From Chloroflexota bacterium (GTDB lineage: Bacteria; Chloroflexota; Anaerolineae; Promineifilales; Promineifilaceae), in contig JAKEFB010000182.1 in NCBI GenBank assembly GCA_022616275.1, positions 1 through 64,000 of the forward strand: 64,000 nt of DNA, written 5' to 3'. Made by a program: the position numbers and the translations under genes. Below are positions 32,050 through 39,800 of this stretch, one piece after another (position 1 is the first letter of the stretch; the number at the start of each line of letters is the position of its first letter). The notes below the pieces were generated by a model. The model saw only the letters and a program-made list of their open reading frames with translations, made no database searches and had not been told where the DNA came from.

Positions 32050-32518
32050 TACCTTCTTTGAAGAACGGCGCGGCGACTTCCTGGTTTCCACCGACCCGGC
32101 GCGGCTCCAGGTGGACGTTATCCACCACTTTCTGGCCAACGACGCTTTTTGGGCCACAGGCATCGGCCGGGAAACAGTCGAAACTGCTATCCGCCATTCC
32201 CTTTGCTTCGGCCTGTTCCACGACCAGGCGCAAATTGGCTTCGCCAGGGTCATCACCGACTTTGCCACCTACGCTTACCTCAACGACGTCTTCGTCTTGC
32301 CGGCCTATCGCAACCAGGGGTTAGCCTCCTGGCTGATGGAGTGCGTGGTTGCCCACCCGGCTCTCCAGACCATCCGCCGCTTTGGCCTCACTACCCGGGA
32401 CAAACAAAGCTTTTACCGACGCTTTGGCTTCCACTCCTTGCTCAACCCCGATCGCCACATGGAAAAGTTGTCGCCAGAGTTCTATACGGCCGTGTCTACA
32501 ACATCTGCACCTCATTAG
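32042..32518 (+). CDS. GNAT-family N-acetyltransferase
   Basis: This is a 158-residue compact GNAT: FARVITDFATYAYLNDVFVL, PAYRNQGLASWLMECV (acetyl-CoA pyrophosphate loop RNQGLAS) and KQSFYRRFGFHSLLNP. It resembles the small single-domain GNATs with a conserved N-terminal DPARLQVDVIHHFL. The gene overlaps the preceding acetyltransferase by 8 bases, so both are translated from one message. The ATG at 32042 is chosen over an in-frame GTG at 32030. Confidence 0.88.
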   Translation: MPDTFFEERRGDFLVSTDPARLQVDVIHHFLANDAFWATGIGRETVETAIRHSLCFGLFHDQAQIGFARVITDFATYAYLNDVFVLPAYRNQGLASWLMECVVAHPALQTIRRFGLTTRDKQSFYRRFGFHSLLNPDRHMEKLSPEFYTAVSTTSAPH

Positions 32519-32642
32519 GGTGCGGTGATTTAGGTTATGATGAGGTTGAAGTATTAGACGAGGGGGTGTTTGAACATCGTATCCTTTTTTCGAGTAGTAT
32601 TGAGTTAGCCATCAGGTGCCACGATTTGCAGCTTATGCTGTC

Positions 32643-33524
32643 ATGAGTGTAGATAAACTAGCGTCTTACTCACAGGCCATATCCAAAGCCTACCCAGATT
32701 TGCCAATCCAAAGCACCACCCTGCTTAACAAAGAGGGGCAGTACAATGACGTCCTCGTTGTCAACGACAACGTCATCTTCCGTTTTCCCAGGTACGCGGA
32801 AGGCGTTGAAGCGCTCCGGCGAGAAGTCCACATTCTCAGGCGGATACAGGGCTATATCACCCTGCCCGTTCCTAACCCCACCTTCACGGCCGTAGACGAG
32901 AAGACAATCGGCCAGGTATTCATGGGCTACCGGATGATTCCCGGCGCGCCGCTCTGGCAGGAGACGTTTCGCGCTATCCAGGACGAGCAAACGCTCCAGC
33001 GGTTGGCCGGCCAACTGGCGGGTTTTCTTAAGGAGCTACACAGCATACCGGCCGGAGTAGTGGGAACGGATTTGCCCGTCAATGACACGCCAGCAGAATG
33101 GGCCAAGCTGTACGCCGAGATCCGCAGCCTCCTTTTCCCCTTCATGCGCCCTGATGCCCGCGAGTGGGCGAGCCATCACTTTGAGACGTATTTGAACTCG
33201 CCCCATTGGCACGTTTACCAACCGTCTCTGCGCCACGGCGATTTCGGGACGGGAAACATCCTCTACGACCGGGAGAATCAGGCGATCAGTGGTATTATTG
33301 ACTTTGGCTTTGCCGGCCTGGGCGACCCGGCGCTCGATATTGCCGCAGTCTCAACCTTGGGCGAATCATTTTTCGCCCGCTTTTACGAAACCTATCCGGA
33401 AATAGGCTCCATGCTGGAGCGAGCGCATTTTTACCGGGGTACGTACGCTTTGTACGAAGCCTTGCATGGCGTCAAGTATAGGGATAGTGAGGCTTTTGAA
33501 AGTGGAATAGCCTCGTACATTTAA
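32643..33524 (+). CDS. aminoglycoside phosphotransferase-like kinase
   Basis: The protein has 293 residues. LVVNDNVIFRFPRYAEGVEA holds the ATP-side Arg/Lys strand. LRHGDFGTGNILYD is the catalytic loop (HGD..xxN), and SGIIDFGFAGLGDPALDIA is the metal-binding D-F-G-like segment, both characteristic of APH/choline-kinase-type phosphotransferases. The real substrate may be an aminoglycoside, macrolide or small metabolite. The gene is AT-richer than most of the window. The 124-base gap before it has no clear gene. Confidence 0.88.
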   Translation: MSVDKLASYSQAISKAYPDLPIQSTTLLNKEGQYNDVLVVNDNVIFRFPRYAEGVEALRREVHILRRIQGYITLPVPNPTFTAVDEKTIGQVFMGYRMIPGAPLWQETFRAIQDEQTLQRLAGQLAGFLKELHSIPAGVVGTDLPVNDTPAEWAKLYAEIRSLLFPFMRPDAREWASHHFETYLNSPHWHVYQPSLRHGDFGTGNILYDRENQAISGIIDFGFAGLGDPALDIAAVSTLGESFFARFYETYPEIGSMLERAHFYRGTYALYEALHGVKYRDSEAFESGIASYI

Positions 33525-33544
33525 GTCAAGCTAAGGAGGGATAT

Positions 33545-33883
33545 ATGTGTCTTTTAATTGTCGAAATATTGCTGTTTATTGCCGGAATTTTGGCTCTCAT
33601 AACAGGCAAGCTTCCTGACAAGCTGTTCAAGCTCCTTTTTGGCAAGGGGGAATACCACGTCGAACCGCCCCGCGCCCGGCTATTTGGACTGTTGTTAGCT
33701 TCACCTCTGCCGATAGCATTTACGGCCGGTGTGATTTTAGGGCTCTTGTTCGGCCAAGAGGGGGCCGGGTACGCTTCTTACCTGGAATTCATTATTCTCA
33801 TCGCCGTCTGTATCGCAGCCATTATTATCGCCCGCCGGCTCAGGCAAAAACCGGTCAGTAGTCTGGACAATGTCACCCAATAA
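33545..33883 (+). CDS. small membrane protein, unknown
   Basis: This 112-residue protein starts at ATG 33545 with AAGGAGGG just upstream. Three hydrophobic segments are visible (LIVEILLFIAGILALITG, LLASPLPIAFTAGVILGLLF, LEFIILIAVCIAAIII). Basic residues at the C-terminus suggest a cytoplasmic end. No family is recognised. It overlaps the next small membrane protein by 14 bases, so they probably work or are at least expressed together. Confidence 0.6.
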   Translation: MCLLIVEILLFIAGILALITGKLPDKLFKLLFGKGEYHVEPPRARLFGLLLASPLPIAFTAGVILGLLFGQEGAGYASYLEFIILIAVCIAAIIIARRLRQKPVSSLDNVTQ

Positions 33884-34157
33884 CCATTCGGCAACTCCCT
33901 GGTCTAGAATAAAGACCAGAATTATCCGCCTGGTTATTATCCTGGGCGTGGGTCTCTTACTTGGGGCTATCTTCTTTTATCTGGCCGCCTGGGCCTCTGT
34001 CCACCCAGATAGCCCATTGGCTACTGTGGTCGTCTACGGGGCAATCCTGGCTTTCATCCTGGTTGGAATAGGTCATTACCTCCATCTGTGGCGTGCCATT
34101 GCTCGCGCTTTTAAAAAAGACCCCGACAATACGCCGACGAAGCAAGAGCACGGATGA
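33870..34157 (+). CDS. small membrane protein, unknown
   Basis: The protein has 95 residues and two membrane helices (IIRLVIILGVGLLLGAIFFY, VVVYGAILAFILVGIGHYL). A short charged tail ends at TGA 34155. No family is recognised. It starts inside the preceding membrane-protein gene. After the stop codon the same frame stays open for 45 codons and encodes a Cys-rich stretch (see findings). Confidence 0.55.
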   Translation: MSPNNHSATPWSRIKTRIIRLVIILGVGLLLGAIFFYLAAWASVHPDSPLATVVVYGAILAFILVGIGHYLHLWRAIARAFKKDPDNTPTKQEHG

Positions 34158-34410
34158 CCTGGACACCCGGCCGCCACAAATGATGCGCAGCACCATGCCG
34201 GCCTGGGTCATTGCTGTCCTATTTGTGGCTACTGCCGGAATGACATTACCAGCGGCCCGGAAACAGGCTGCTACACCTTTGGCGACGTGAAGTAATGGTG
34301 CAGGAACAAAAACTCCTCTCCCAGACGCTATTAAAGGACACTTCCGCTAACCAGGTGGGTATGGGCAGCTAAAACTTCAGGCGTTGGCCTCCTAACAGAA
34401 AGGTGAACTC

Positions 34411-36579
34411 ATTCAACGAAGCGTCAAAGTTGCCGTCGTCGCCCTACTGCTCCTTCTGTTGGCCATGTTGCTGCGGCCGGCGCCCGCCCGGCCGATCCGG
34501 GTAGCCGTAGCCAAAGGCGCCCGGGCGGCCGATTCCCCGGAGTTAGCCATAGACCAGGAACGAGCCGAGGCCCTGGCCCTGGCCGATCCGCGAGTGGCCC
34601 GCCTGCTGGCCGGCAACGCCTTCGATTTTCTCTACGCCGTGCCCCTGGGCCAGGCAGAGTCGGCTTCCTGGCGAGCGCCCCGGCCTGGCCCCGGTTGCCA
34701 GGCCAACACCTGCGCCCACGTGACCTTTTACGACTATACCGACGGCGGCACGGTCGAGGCCGTCGTCGAGCTGGCCAGCGGCCGGGTCGTGGATGCCTGG
34801 GCCGACCCCACTGCCCGGCCGGGGGCCAGCCAGACAGTTCTGCCCCACGCCCTGGCCGTGGCCGCCGCCGACCCTCAGGTCACGGCCGTCCTGGGCGAGA
34901 TCAAGCCCGGCGATTTAATGATGGTTCCCATGTCCGCCTGGCTGGCCGGCGAGGCCTGCCACCATGACTGGTGCGTGGACCTGACCTTCCTGGCCCCTGA
35001 CGGCAGCGGCCGGGTTTTCCACGTCCTGGTCAACATGGAAACGGAAAAAGTGGCCCGCGTCTTCTACACCCGCGGCCGGCCGGACCGGGCTTACACCCGC
35101 CCTACCCTCCAGGGGCCGCGCTTTGAGAACGGCTGCCACGAGCAATACGACTGGAACGTCTGTTGGGAAATGACCGCCCACGACGGCCTCAACTTCAGCG
35201 ACGCCACCTACGACGGCCGGCTCATCTTCCGCAGCGCCAAAGTCGGCCAGGTTGAGGCCTGGTACGCCACCTGGCCCGGCGGCTACCGCGACGAAATCGG
35301 CTTCCGTTCTTCGGTGCCGCCCCACCTGGGCACCCTCGTCAACGACCTGGGCGACGGCTTCGAGGTCCGCCAGCTCTACACTGAATTTTTACGCTGGCCC
35401 AACTGTATCTGCTGTTACCGCTACGAACAGGTTATCCGTTTCTTCGCCAACGGGGCCTTTGAGCTTCGTTTCGTCTCCCACGGCCCCGGCTGCGACGACC
35501 TGTCTATCTACCGCCCCTTCTGGCGCATAGACCTGGAGCTGGACAACCGGCCGAATGAAGCCGTGTGGACCTTTACCGGCAACCAATGGCAGGAAATGGC
35601 CGGTGAAGAGATGTTGCCGCTATTCCAGGAATTGTCGCCCGGCGGCGAAAAGCTCTTCACCGCTTCAGGCGACCTGGGCTACTACTGGCGGCCGGTAGCC
35701 ACCGACCCGTTGGGGCTGGACGAGGGCCGGCTCTTTATGCTGCGCTGGAACGAAAACGAGGGAGATGGCCCCATCCACACCGGCCCGGCCGACACCTTCC
35801 AGCCGCCGGCCGGCTACCTGGACGGCCAGCCGCTGGCCAGCGAAAACGTCGTGCTCTGGTACGTGCCCATCCTCAAAACGAAGAAAAGCGTCCCTTATTG
35901 GTGCGTCCCCGACCCCGAACCGGCCTTCTCCCCCTGCGAAGCCATCCTCCGCGTCGAACCCACCAACGACCTCCCCCAACCATCCCTGATCACTCCCATA
36001 CCCTCTCCCCCCCTCTCCCCCTCACCCCCTCCCCTTGTCACCCCCTCATCCCCTCCCCTTGTCACTCCTTCCCCTCGTCCCATTGCCGGCGACGACGCTG
36101 CCACGACCATCCTTAACGGCGGCTGTGGCGCGTGCCACAGCATCGCCAGCCTCAACGAGAGCGGCCAGGTGGGGCCGGACCTGTCCAACATTGGCGCCAC
36201 GGCCGGCCAGCGCGTTCCCGGCCTGCCGGCCGAAGCCTACCTGCGCCAGTCCATCCTCGAACCCAACGCCTTTCTGGTCGCGGACTGCCCCGGTAGCCCC
36301 TGCCCGGCCAACGTCATGCCCCGGGACTACGCTCAGCGCCTGACGCCCCAGCAAGTAGAACTCATCATAGCTTTTCTTTTACAGCAAGGCGTGGAAACAG
36401 ATCCCACCCAGCCAACGCTCCCCCCGGCCGTCGGCGCGGCCGGCGCGACGAGCACTCCGCCCCCGACCAGCCCAGAGCGGCCGGCTCAGACGGCTAACAT
36501 CCTCTATGTCCTGGGCCTTGTCGCCCTGGTTATCCTGTTGCTGGTTGTAGCCCGGCGAGATCCCCGAGGGGTTGCGTAG
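34411..36579 (+). CDS. copper-amine-oxidase-like protein fused to cytochrome c, membrane-anchored
   Basis: This is a large exported protein. Residues up to about 230 look like the two small N-terminal domains of copper amine oxidases (VTFYDYTDGGTVEAVVELAS, WCVDLTFLAPDGSGRVFHVL). The next 250 resemble the catalytic beta-sandwich: AHDGLNFSDATYDGRLIF, GGYRDEIGF and CYRYEQVIRFFANGAFEL. The last aligns with the NYDY stretch holding the quinone-forming Tyr. A Pro/Ser linker follows. A cytochrome c domain then has haem site CGACH (about 36130) and axial Met in ANVMPRDY. A C-terminal helix (ILYVLGLVALVILLLVVA) anchors the protein. The start is unusual: no ATG/GTG/TTG gives a full signal peptide. ATT 34411, with AAAGGTGA upstream, would give QRSVKVAVVALLLLLLAMLL; the next starts are TTG 34459 and ATG 34465. 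Its stop lies in a palindrome. Confidence 0.65.
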   Translation: MQRSVKVAVVALLLLLLAMLLRPAPARPIRVAVAKGARAADSPELAIDQERAEALALADPRVARLLAGNAFDFLYAVPLGQAESASWRAPRPGPGCQANTCAHVTFYDYTDGGTVEAVVELASGRVVDAWADPTARPGASQTVLPHALAVAAADPQVTAVLGEIKPGDLMMVPMSAWLAGEACHHDWCVDLTFLAPDGSGRVFHVLVNMETEKVARVFYTRGRPDRAYTRPTLQGPRFENGCHEQYDWNVCWEMTAHDGLNFSDATYDGRLIFRSAKVGQVEAWYATWPGGYRDEIGFRSSVPPHLGTLVNDLGDGFEVRQLYTEFLRWPNCICCYRYEQVIRFFANGAFELRFVSHGPGCDDLSIYRPFWRIDLELDNRPNEAVWTFTGNQWQEMAGEEMLPLFQELSPGGEKLFTASGDLGYYWRPVATDPLGLDEGRLFMLRWNENEGDGPIHTGPADTFQPPAGYLDGQPLASENVVLWYVPILKTKKSVPYWCVPDPEPAFSPCEAILRVEPTNDLPQPSLITPIPSPPLSPSPPPLVTPSSPPLVTPSPRPIAGDDAATTILNGGCGACHSIASLNESGQVGPDLSNIGATAGQRVPGLPAEAYLRQSILEPNAFLVADCPGSPCPANVMPRDYAQRLTPQQVELIIAFLLQQGVETDPTQPTLPPAVGAAGATSTPPPTSPERPAQTANILYVLGLVALVILLLVVARRDPRGVA

Positions 36580-36603
36580 GGGCTTGATGCATCAAGCCCC
36601 TAC
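36576..36603. terminator. 28-base palindrome with both convergent stop codons
   Basis: A perfect palindrome with outer arms GTAGGGGC and centre TTGATGCATCAA. The TAG of the cytochrome-fusion gene (36577-36579) and that of smpB (36600-36602) are parts of its arms. It probably terminates transcription from both sides; a relative is at 46855. Confidence 0.65.
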
Positions 36604-37064
36604 CGGTACTTTTCCCGTAGCGCCCGTTCCACCTGGCGGTCGGAGTCCCGCCTGGCCATCGCCGCCCGTTTGTCATACTTCTTCTTGCCCCGGGCCAGGG
36701 CTACTTCAATCTTGGCCAACCCATCCTTCAGATAGAGCCGGGTTGGCACCATCGTCAGCCCCTTGGTCGTCAGGGCTTCTATAATCTTGTTGATTTCCCG
36801 CCGGTGGAGCAACAGCTTACGCGGCCGGGTCGGCTCATGCTTCTCATGGCTGGCGTGTTCATAGGGCGAAATGTGCGCCTCCATCAGCCACAGCTCGCCA
36901 TCCCTGTTCTGGACAAAGCTGCGCTGCAGGTTAACCTTGTTGGCCCGCACCGACTTAATTTCCCTCCCGGTGAGGGCCAGGCCGGCCTCGAACCGCTCCA
37001 GTAATTCGTAATCGTGACTGGCCTGCCGGTTGGTGGCCACGTTTTTCACGCCCTTTTGTTTCAC
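36600..37064 (-). CDS. smpB: SsrA-binding protein of trans-translation
   Basis: Binds tmRNA and delivers it to stalled ribosomes. The 154 residues have normal length: NRQASHDYELLERFEAGLAL, TGREIKSVRANKVNL, AHISPYEHASHEKHEPTRPR and the C-terminal basic tail KKKYDKRAAMARRDSDRQV, which mimics mRNA in the ribosome. It starts with GTG overlapping the stop of the S41 protease gene (TAGTG), so the two are translationally coupled. No ssrA gene is visible nearby. Confidence 0.95.
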   Translation of the reverse strand: MKQKGVKNVATNRQASHDYELLERFEAGLALTGREIKSVRANKVNLQRSFVQNRDGELWLMEAHISPYEHASHEKHEPTRPRKLLLHRREINKIIEALTTKGLTMVPTRLYLKDGLAKIEVALARGKKKYDKRAAMARRDSDRQVERALREKYR

Positions 37065-38449
37065 TAATTCCCTGTCAGAATATACTCAATCGCTCGCTGC
37101 AACTGGGTATCGGCCTCGCCGCCAAACTCTTCCGGCGTGGCCACCTCGATGTCGGGGGTAATACCCAACTGGTCAATCAGCCGCTCTTGCGGCGTATACC
37201 AGCGGGCAATGGTTACCCGCAGCTCTGAGCCATCCGGCAGGTCGTGGACTGTCTGGACCGAGCCCTTGCCAAAGGTCAACTCGCCGATCAACACCCCTCG
37301 CCCGTAGTCCTGGATAGCCCCGGCCACAATTTCCGAAGCGCTGGCGCTACCGGCGTTTACCAATACGACCAGGGGAATGGTCTCGGCAATATCTCCGTTG
37401 TCGGCTTCAAAGACCTCTTCTACCCCATTCCGGTCGCGTTGGTAAAGGACCACCCCTTCCGGCAGGAAGACGTCGGCCACCGCCACGGCCTGGTTCAAAA
37501 AGCCGCCAGGGTTATCGCGCAAATCCAGGATCACAGCCCGTGGCTCCTGGGCCATTAACGCCTCAAGCGCCTCCAGCAGGCGTTGTTCGGCGTTGCTGCT
37601 GAAGCTGGTCAGATGCACGTAGGCGATGTTGCCGTCCAACATTTCCGCTTCCACGATAGGGATCTCGATCAGGTCGCGAACAATCGTCACGTCAAATGAC
37701 TCGGTCTGCCCTTCCCGCAGAATGCTCAACGTCACCGAAGTGCCGCGCGGCCCTTTGACCTCGGCAATGATCTCGTCCAGGCTCTTACCCAGCACCGACT
37801 CGCCATTCACGGCCGTCACCAGGTCACCCGCCTCCAACCCGGCCAGGTCGGCCGGCTGGCCCTCAATCGGCCGTTCAATCACCAGATAACCCTCTTCACT
37901 CAGGTTAACAAACGCCCCAATCCCCTCAAAGCTGCCGTCCAGTTGCTCCCGGAAGCGTTGGGCCACCTCTGGCGTCAGGAAGCTGGTATGAGGATCTTCC
38001 AGCAACCCCAACGAGCCAATAATGGCCTCGTAGACCACCTCCTCCTCCGAAGGCAACTCGCCGTCAAACTCGCTGCGAATGATGCTCCAGACCCGGATCA
38101 GCAGTTGTAAATCTTCGGCCGTCAGGTCAATTGGCGTCTGCTGCGACGGCGTGTTGACGGTTGTTTCCGTCGGCTGGCCGGCCGTTTCGGTGGCCGGCAC
38201 ATTGGGTTGTGTTTCGGTCGGTTGGGGCAATCCATTATCGGTGGCCGTGGCCGCGGTTGGTTCCGTCGTCTGGCCGCCGGCCGTCGCCGGGTTGTTCTCC
38301 ACCTGGATCACCGTCGTCCCTGTTGGCGTACTGCCTGCCAGCGAGCGCCGGCCGATGACAAAACCGGCCAGGACCAGGCAGGCGCAAAAGAAGATAAACC
38401 CCAGGCCGGCCGCCAGTTTCAAAATTGTGTTTCTTGATGAAATAGACAT
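37064..38449 (-). CDS. S41 C-terminal processing peptidase (Ctp/Tsp-like)
   Basis: The protein has 461 residues. An N-terminal membrane anchor (LAAGLGFIFFCACLVLAGFV) is followed by a Thr/Pro-rich linker. A PDZ domain (YLVIERPIEGQPADLAGLEA, GDLVTAVNGESVLGKS) precedes the S41 protease domain. Catalytic Ser lies in NAGSASASEIVAGAIQDYG and Lys in GELTFGKGSVQTV. Such proteases degrade proteins by their C-terminal tails outside the cytoplasm. It is the second of two tandem S41 genes and is coupled to smpB. Confidence 0.92.
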   Translation of the reverse strand: MSISSRNTILKLAAGLGFIFFCACLVLAGFVIGRRSLAGSTPTGTTVIQVENNPATAGGQTTEPTAATATDNGLPQPTETQPNVPATETAGQPTETTVNTPSQQTPIDLTAEDLQLLIRVWSIIRSEFDGELPSEEEVVYEAIIGSLGLLEDPHTSFLTPEVAQRFREQLDGSFEGIGAFVNLSEEGYLVIERPIEGQPADLAGLEAGDLVTAVNGESVLGKSLDEIIAEVKGPRGTSVTLSILREGQTESFDVTIVRDLIEIPIVEAEMLDGNIAYVHLTSFSSNAEQRLLEALEALMAQEPRAVILDLRDNPGGFLNQAVAVADVFLPEGVVLYQRDRNGVEEVFEADNGDIAETIPLVVLVNAGSASASEIVAGAIQDYGRGVLIGELTFGKGSVQTVHDLPDGSELRVTIARWYTPQERLIDQLGITPDIEVATPEEFGGEADTQLQRAIEYILTGN

Positions 38450-38451
38450 AA

Positions 38452-39648
38452 CTAATTTCCGTTTTGGAGATAGGCCACCGCCCGCTCCAATATCTCGTCC
38501 CGACCGTCGGCCACGGCCTCGGGTGTTATCTCAACGACAATGTCTGGGGCCAGACCCTGTTGGTCAATCTGGTGGCGGTTGGGGGTGAACCACCGGGCCG
38601 AGGTGACGTGGACCGACGAACCATCGCTCAAATCATAGACCAGTTGGACAGACCCTTTGCCAAAAGTCGTGGCTCCGACCAGGATAGCGCGCTGGTGATC
38701 ACGCAGCGCCCCGGCCACAATCTCGGCCGAGCTGGCTGTGGCCTCGTCCACCAGGACCACCAGGGGCATGACCCCGGCCACATTTTCCTCCGTAGCCGAA
38801 AAGACCCTTTCTTCCTCGGCCCGGCTGACCTGGTAAAGAATTGGCCCGGAACTCAAGAAGAGGTCGCTCACGTCCACGGCCGCGTCCAGCAGGCCACCGC
38901 CGTTATGGCGCAGGTCCAGGATTAACTTTTCGGCGCCTTGTTCCTGGAGGCCAAGGATCGCCTGCTGCACCTCGCCGCTGCTTTCCGCACTGAAGCGAGT
39001 CAACTGAATGTAGCCAATAGTTGAGTCTTCCGGCAACAGACGGAAAGTAACCGATGGGATCAAGATGTCAGCCCGTTGGACCTCAATTTCTACCGGCCCG
39101 GCCGCACCCGGGTGTACCACAGTAAGGGTGACGGCCGTCCCCTTTTCGCCACGAATCATCTGGGCTATTTCCTCCACCGTCATTTCGGCCGTAATCTCCT
39201 GGCCATCCACTGCCAGCAAAATATCCCCTTCCAGAATACCGGCTACTTCGGCCGGGTTGCCGGGAATCGGCGTCAGGAGCACGTCGCCGTTTTCATTGCG
39301 CTCCAGGGTTGCGCCGATGCCACCAAAGTTGCCGCGCAGGGAGTCTCGTTCCTGTTCGCGCACGGCCGGCTCAATGAAAATCGTGTAAGGATCATTGAGT
39401 ACGCCCAACGCGCCACGAATAGCCCCATAGGCCAACTGTTGGGAGGTGGGTATCTCGCCAATGTAGCTTTGCTCAACCCATCCCCAGGCCTCCCAGAAAA
39501 TGGCGAAATCTCCCTGCTCACTGTTGGCCAGGGCTCTGCCTGTCCGCAGCTCAACAAAGTCGTTGACCGCGTAACCGGCCACGAAAGCGGTAATGGCCAA
39601 CAGAAAAACCATCACAACAGTTAAAATATCACGGCTTCTACCCGTCAT
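38452..39648 (-). CDS. S41 C-terminal processing peptidase (Ctp/Tsp-like)
   Basis: The protein has 398 residues. The N-terminal anchor VVMVFLLAITAFVAGYAV is followed by the PDZ domain (VLLTPIPGNPAEVAGILEGD, ILLAVDGQEITAEM). Catalytic Ser is in DEATASSAEIVAGALRDHQ and Lys in GATTFGKGSVQLV. It is a paralogue of the next gene on the strand, which follows within 2 bases, and arose by tandem duplication. It lacks the long Thr/Pro linker of its neighbour. Confidence 0.92.
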   Translation of the reverse strand: MTGRSRDILTVVMVFLLAITAFVAGYAVNDFVELRTGRALANSEQGDFAIFWEAWGWVEQSYIGEIPTSQQLAYGAIRGALGVLNDPYTIFIEPAVREQERDSLRGNFGGIGATLERNENGDVLLTPIPGNPAEVAGILEGDILLAVDGQEITAEMTVEEIAQMIRGEKGTAVTLTVVHPGAAGPVEIEVQRADILIPSVTFRLLPEDSTIGYIQLTRFSAESSGEVQQAILGLQEQGAEKLILDLRHNGGGLLDAAVDVSDLFLSSGPILYQVSRAEEERVFSATEENVAGVMPLVVLVDEATASSAEIVAGALRDHQRAILVGATTFGKGSVQLVYDLSDGSSVHVTSARWFTPNRHQIDQQGLAPDIVVEITPEAVADGRDEILERAVAYLQNGN

Positions 39649-39663
39649 AACCCAACCTTTACA

Positions 39664-39719
39664 ATTAGAGTTAGAGCACCCGCGCTCTAACTCTAACTCT
39701 AGCTCTAGCTCTAACTCTT
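39664..39719. repeat. short-period tandem repeat, CTCTAG/CTCTAA family
   Basis: Period-6 words CTCTAA and CTCTAG repeat at 39685-39719, facing TTAGAG words at 39665-39675. The repeat lies in the divergent gap between the S41 gene and the GH3 gene. Confidence 0.7.
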
Positions 39720-39800
39720 ACCTTGTCCTGCCAAAGGCCAGTCAGTATACTTCACCTGGATGGCCCTTTCAAATATTTGGTCTAGGGTAGTTGTTCAGCC

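Noticed and set aside
32519-32642. Peptide-like frame DEVEVLDEGVFEHRILF before the APH-type kinase
   Set aside because: No start codon in the frame and too short to support; it may be gene debris.
34159-34290. Short plus-strand frame with a hydrophobic stretch (WVIAVLFVATAGMTLPA)
   Set aside because: No ribosome site, and an alternative frame of the same DNA looks more protein-like. I could not support either as a gene.
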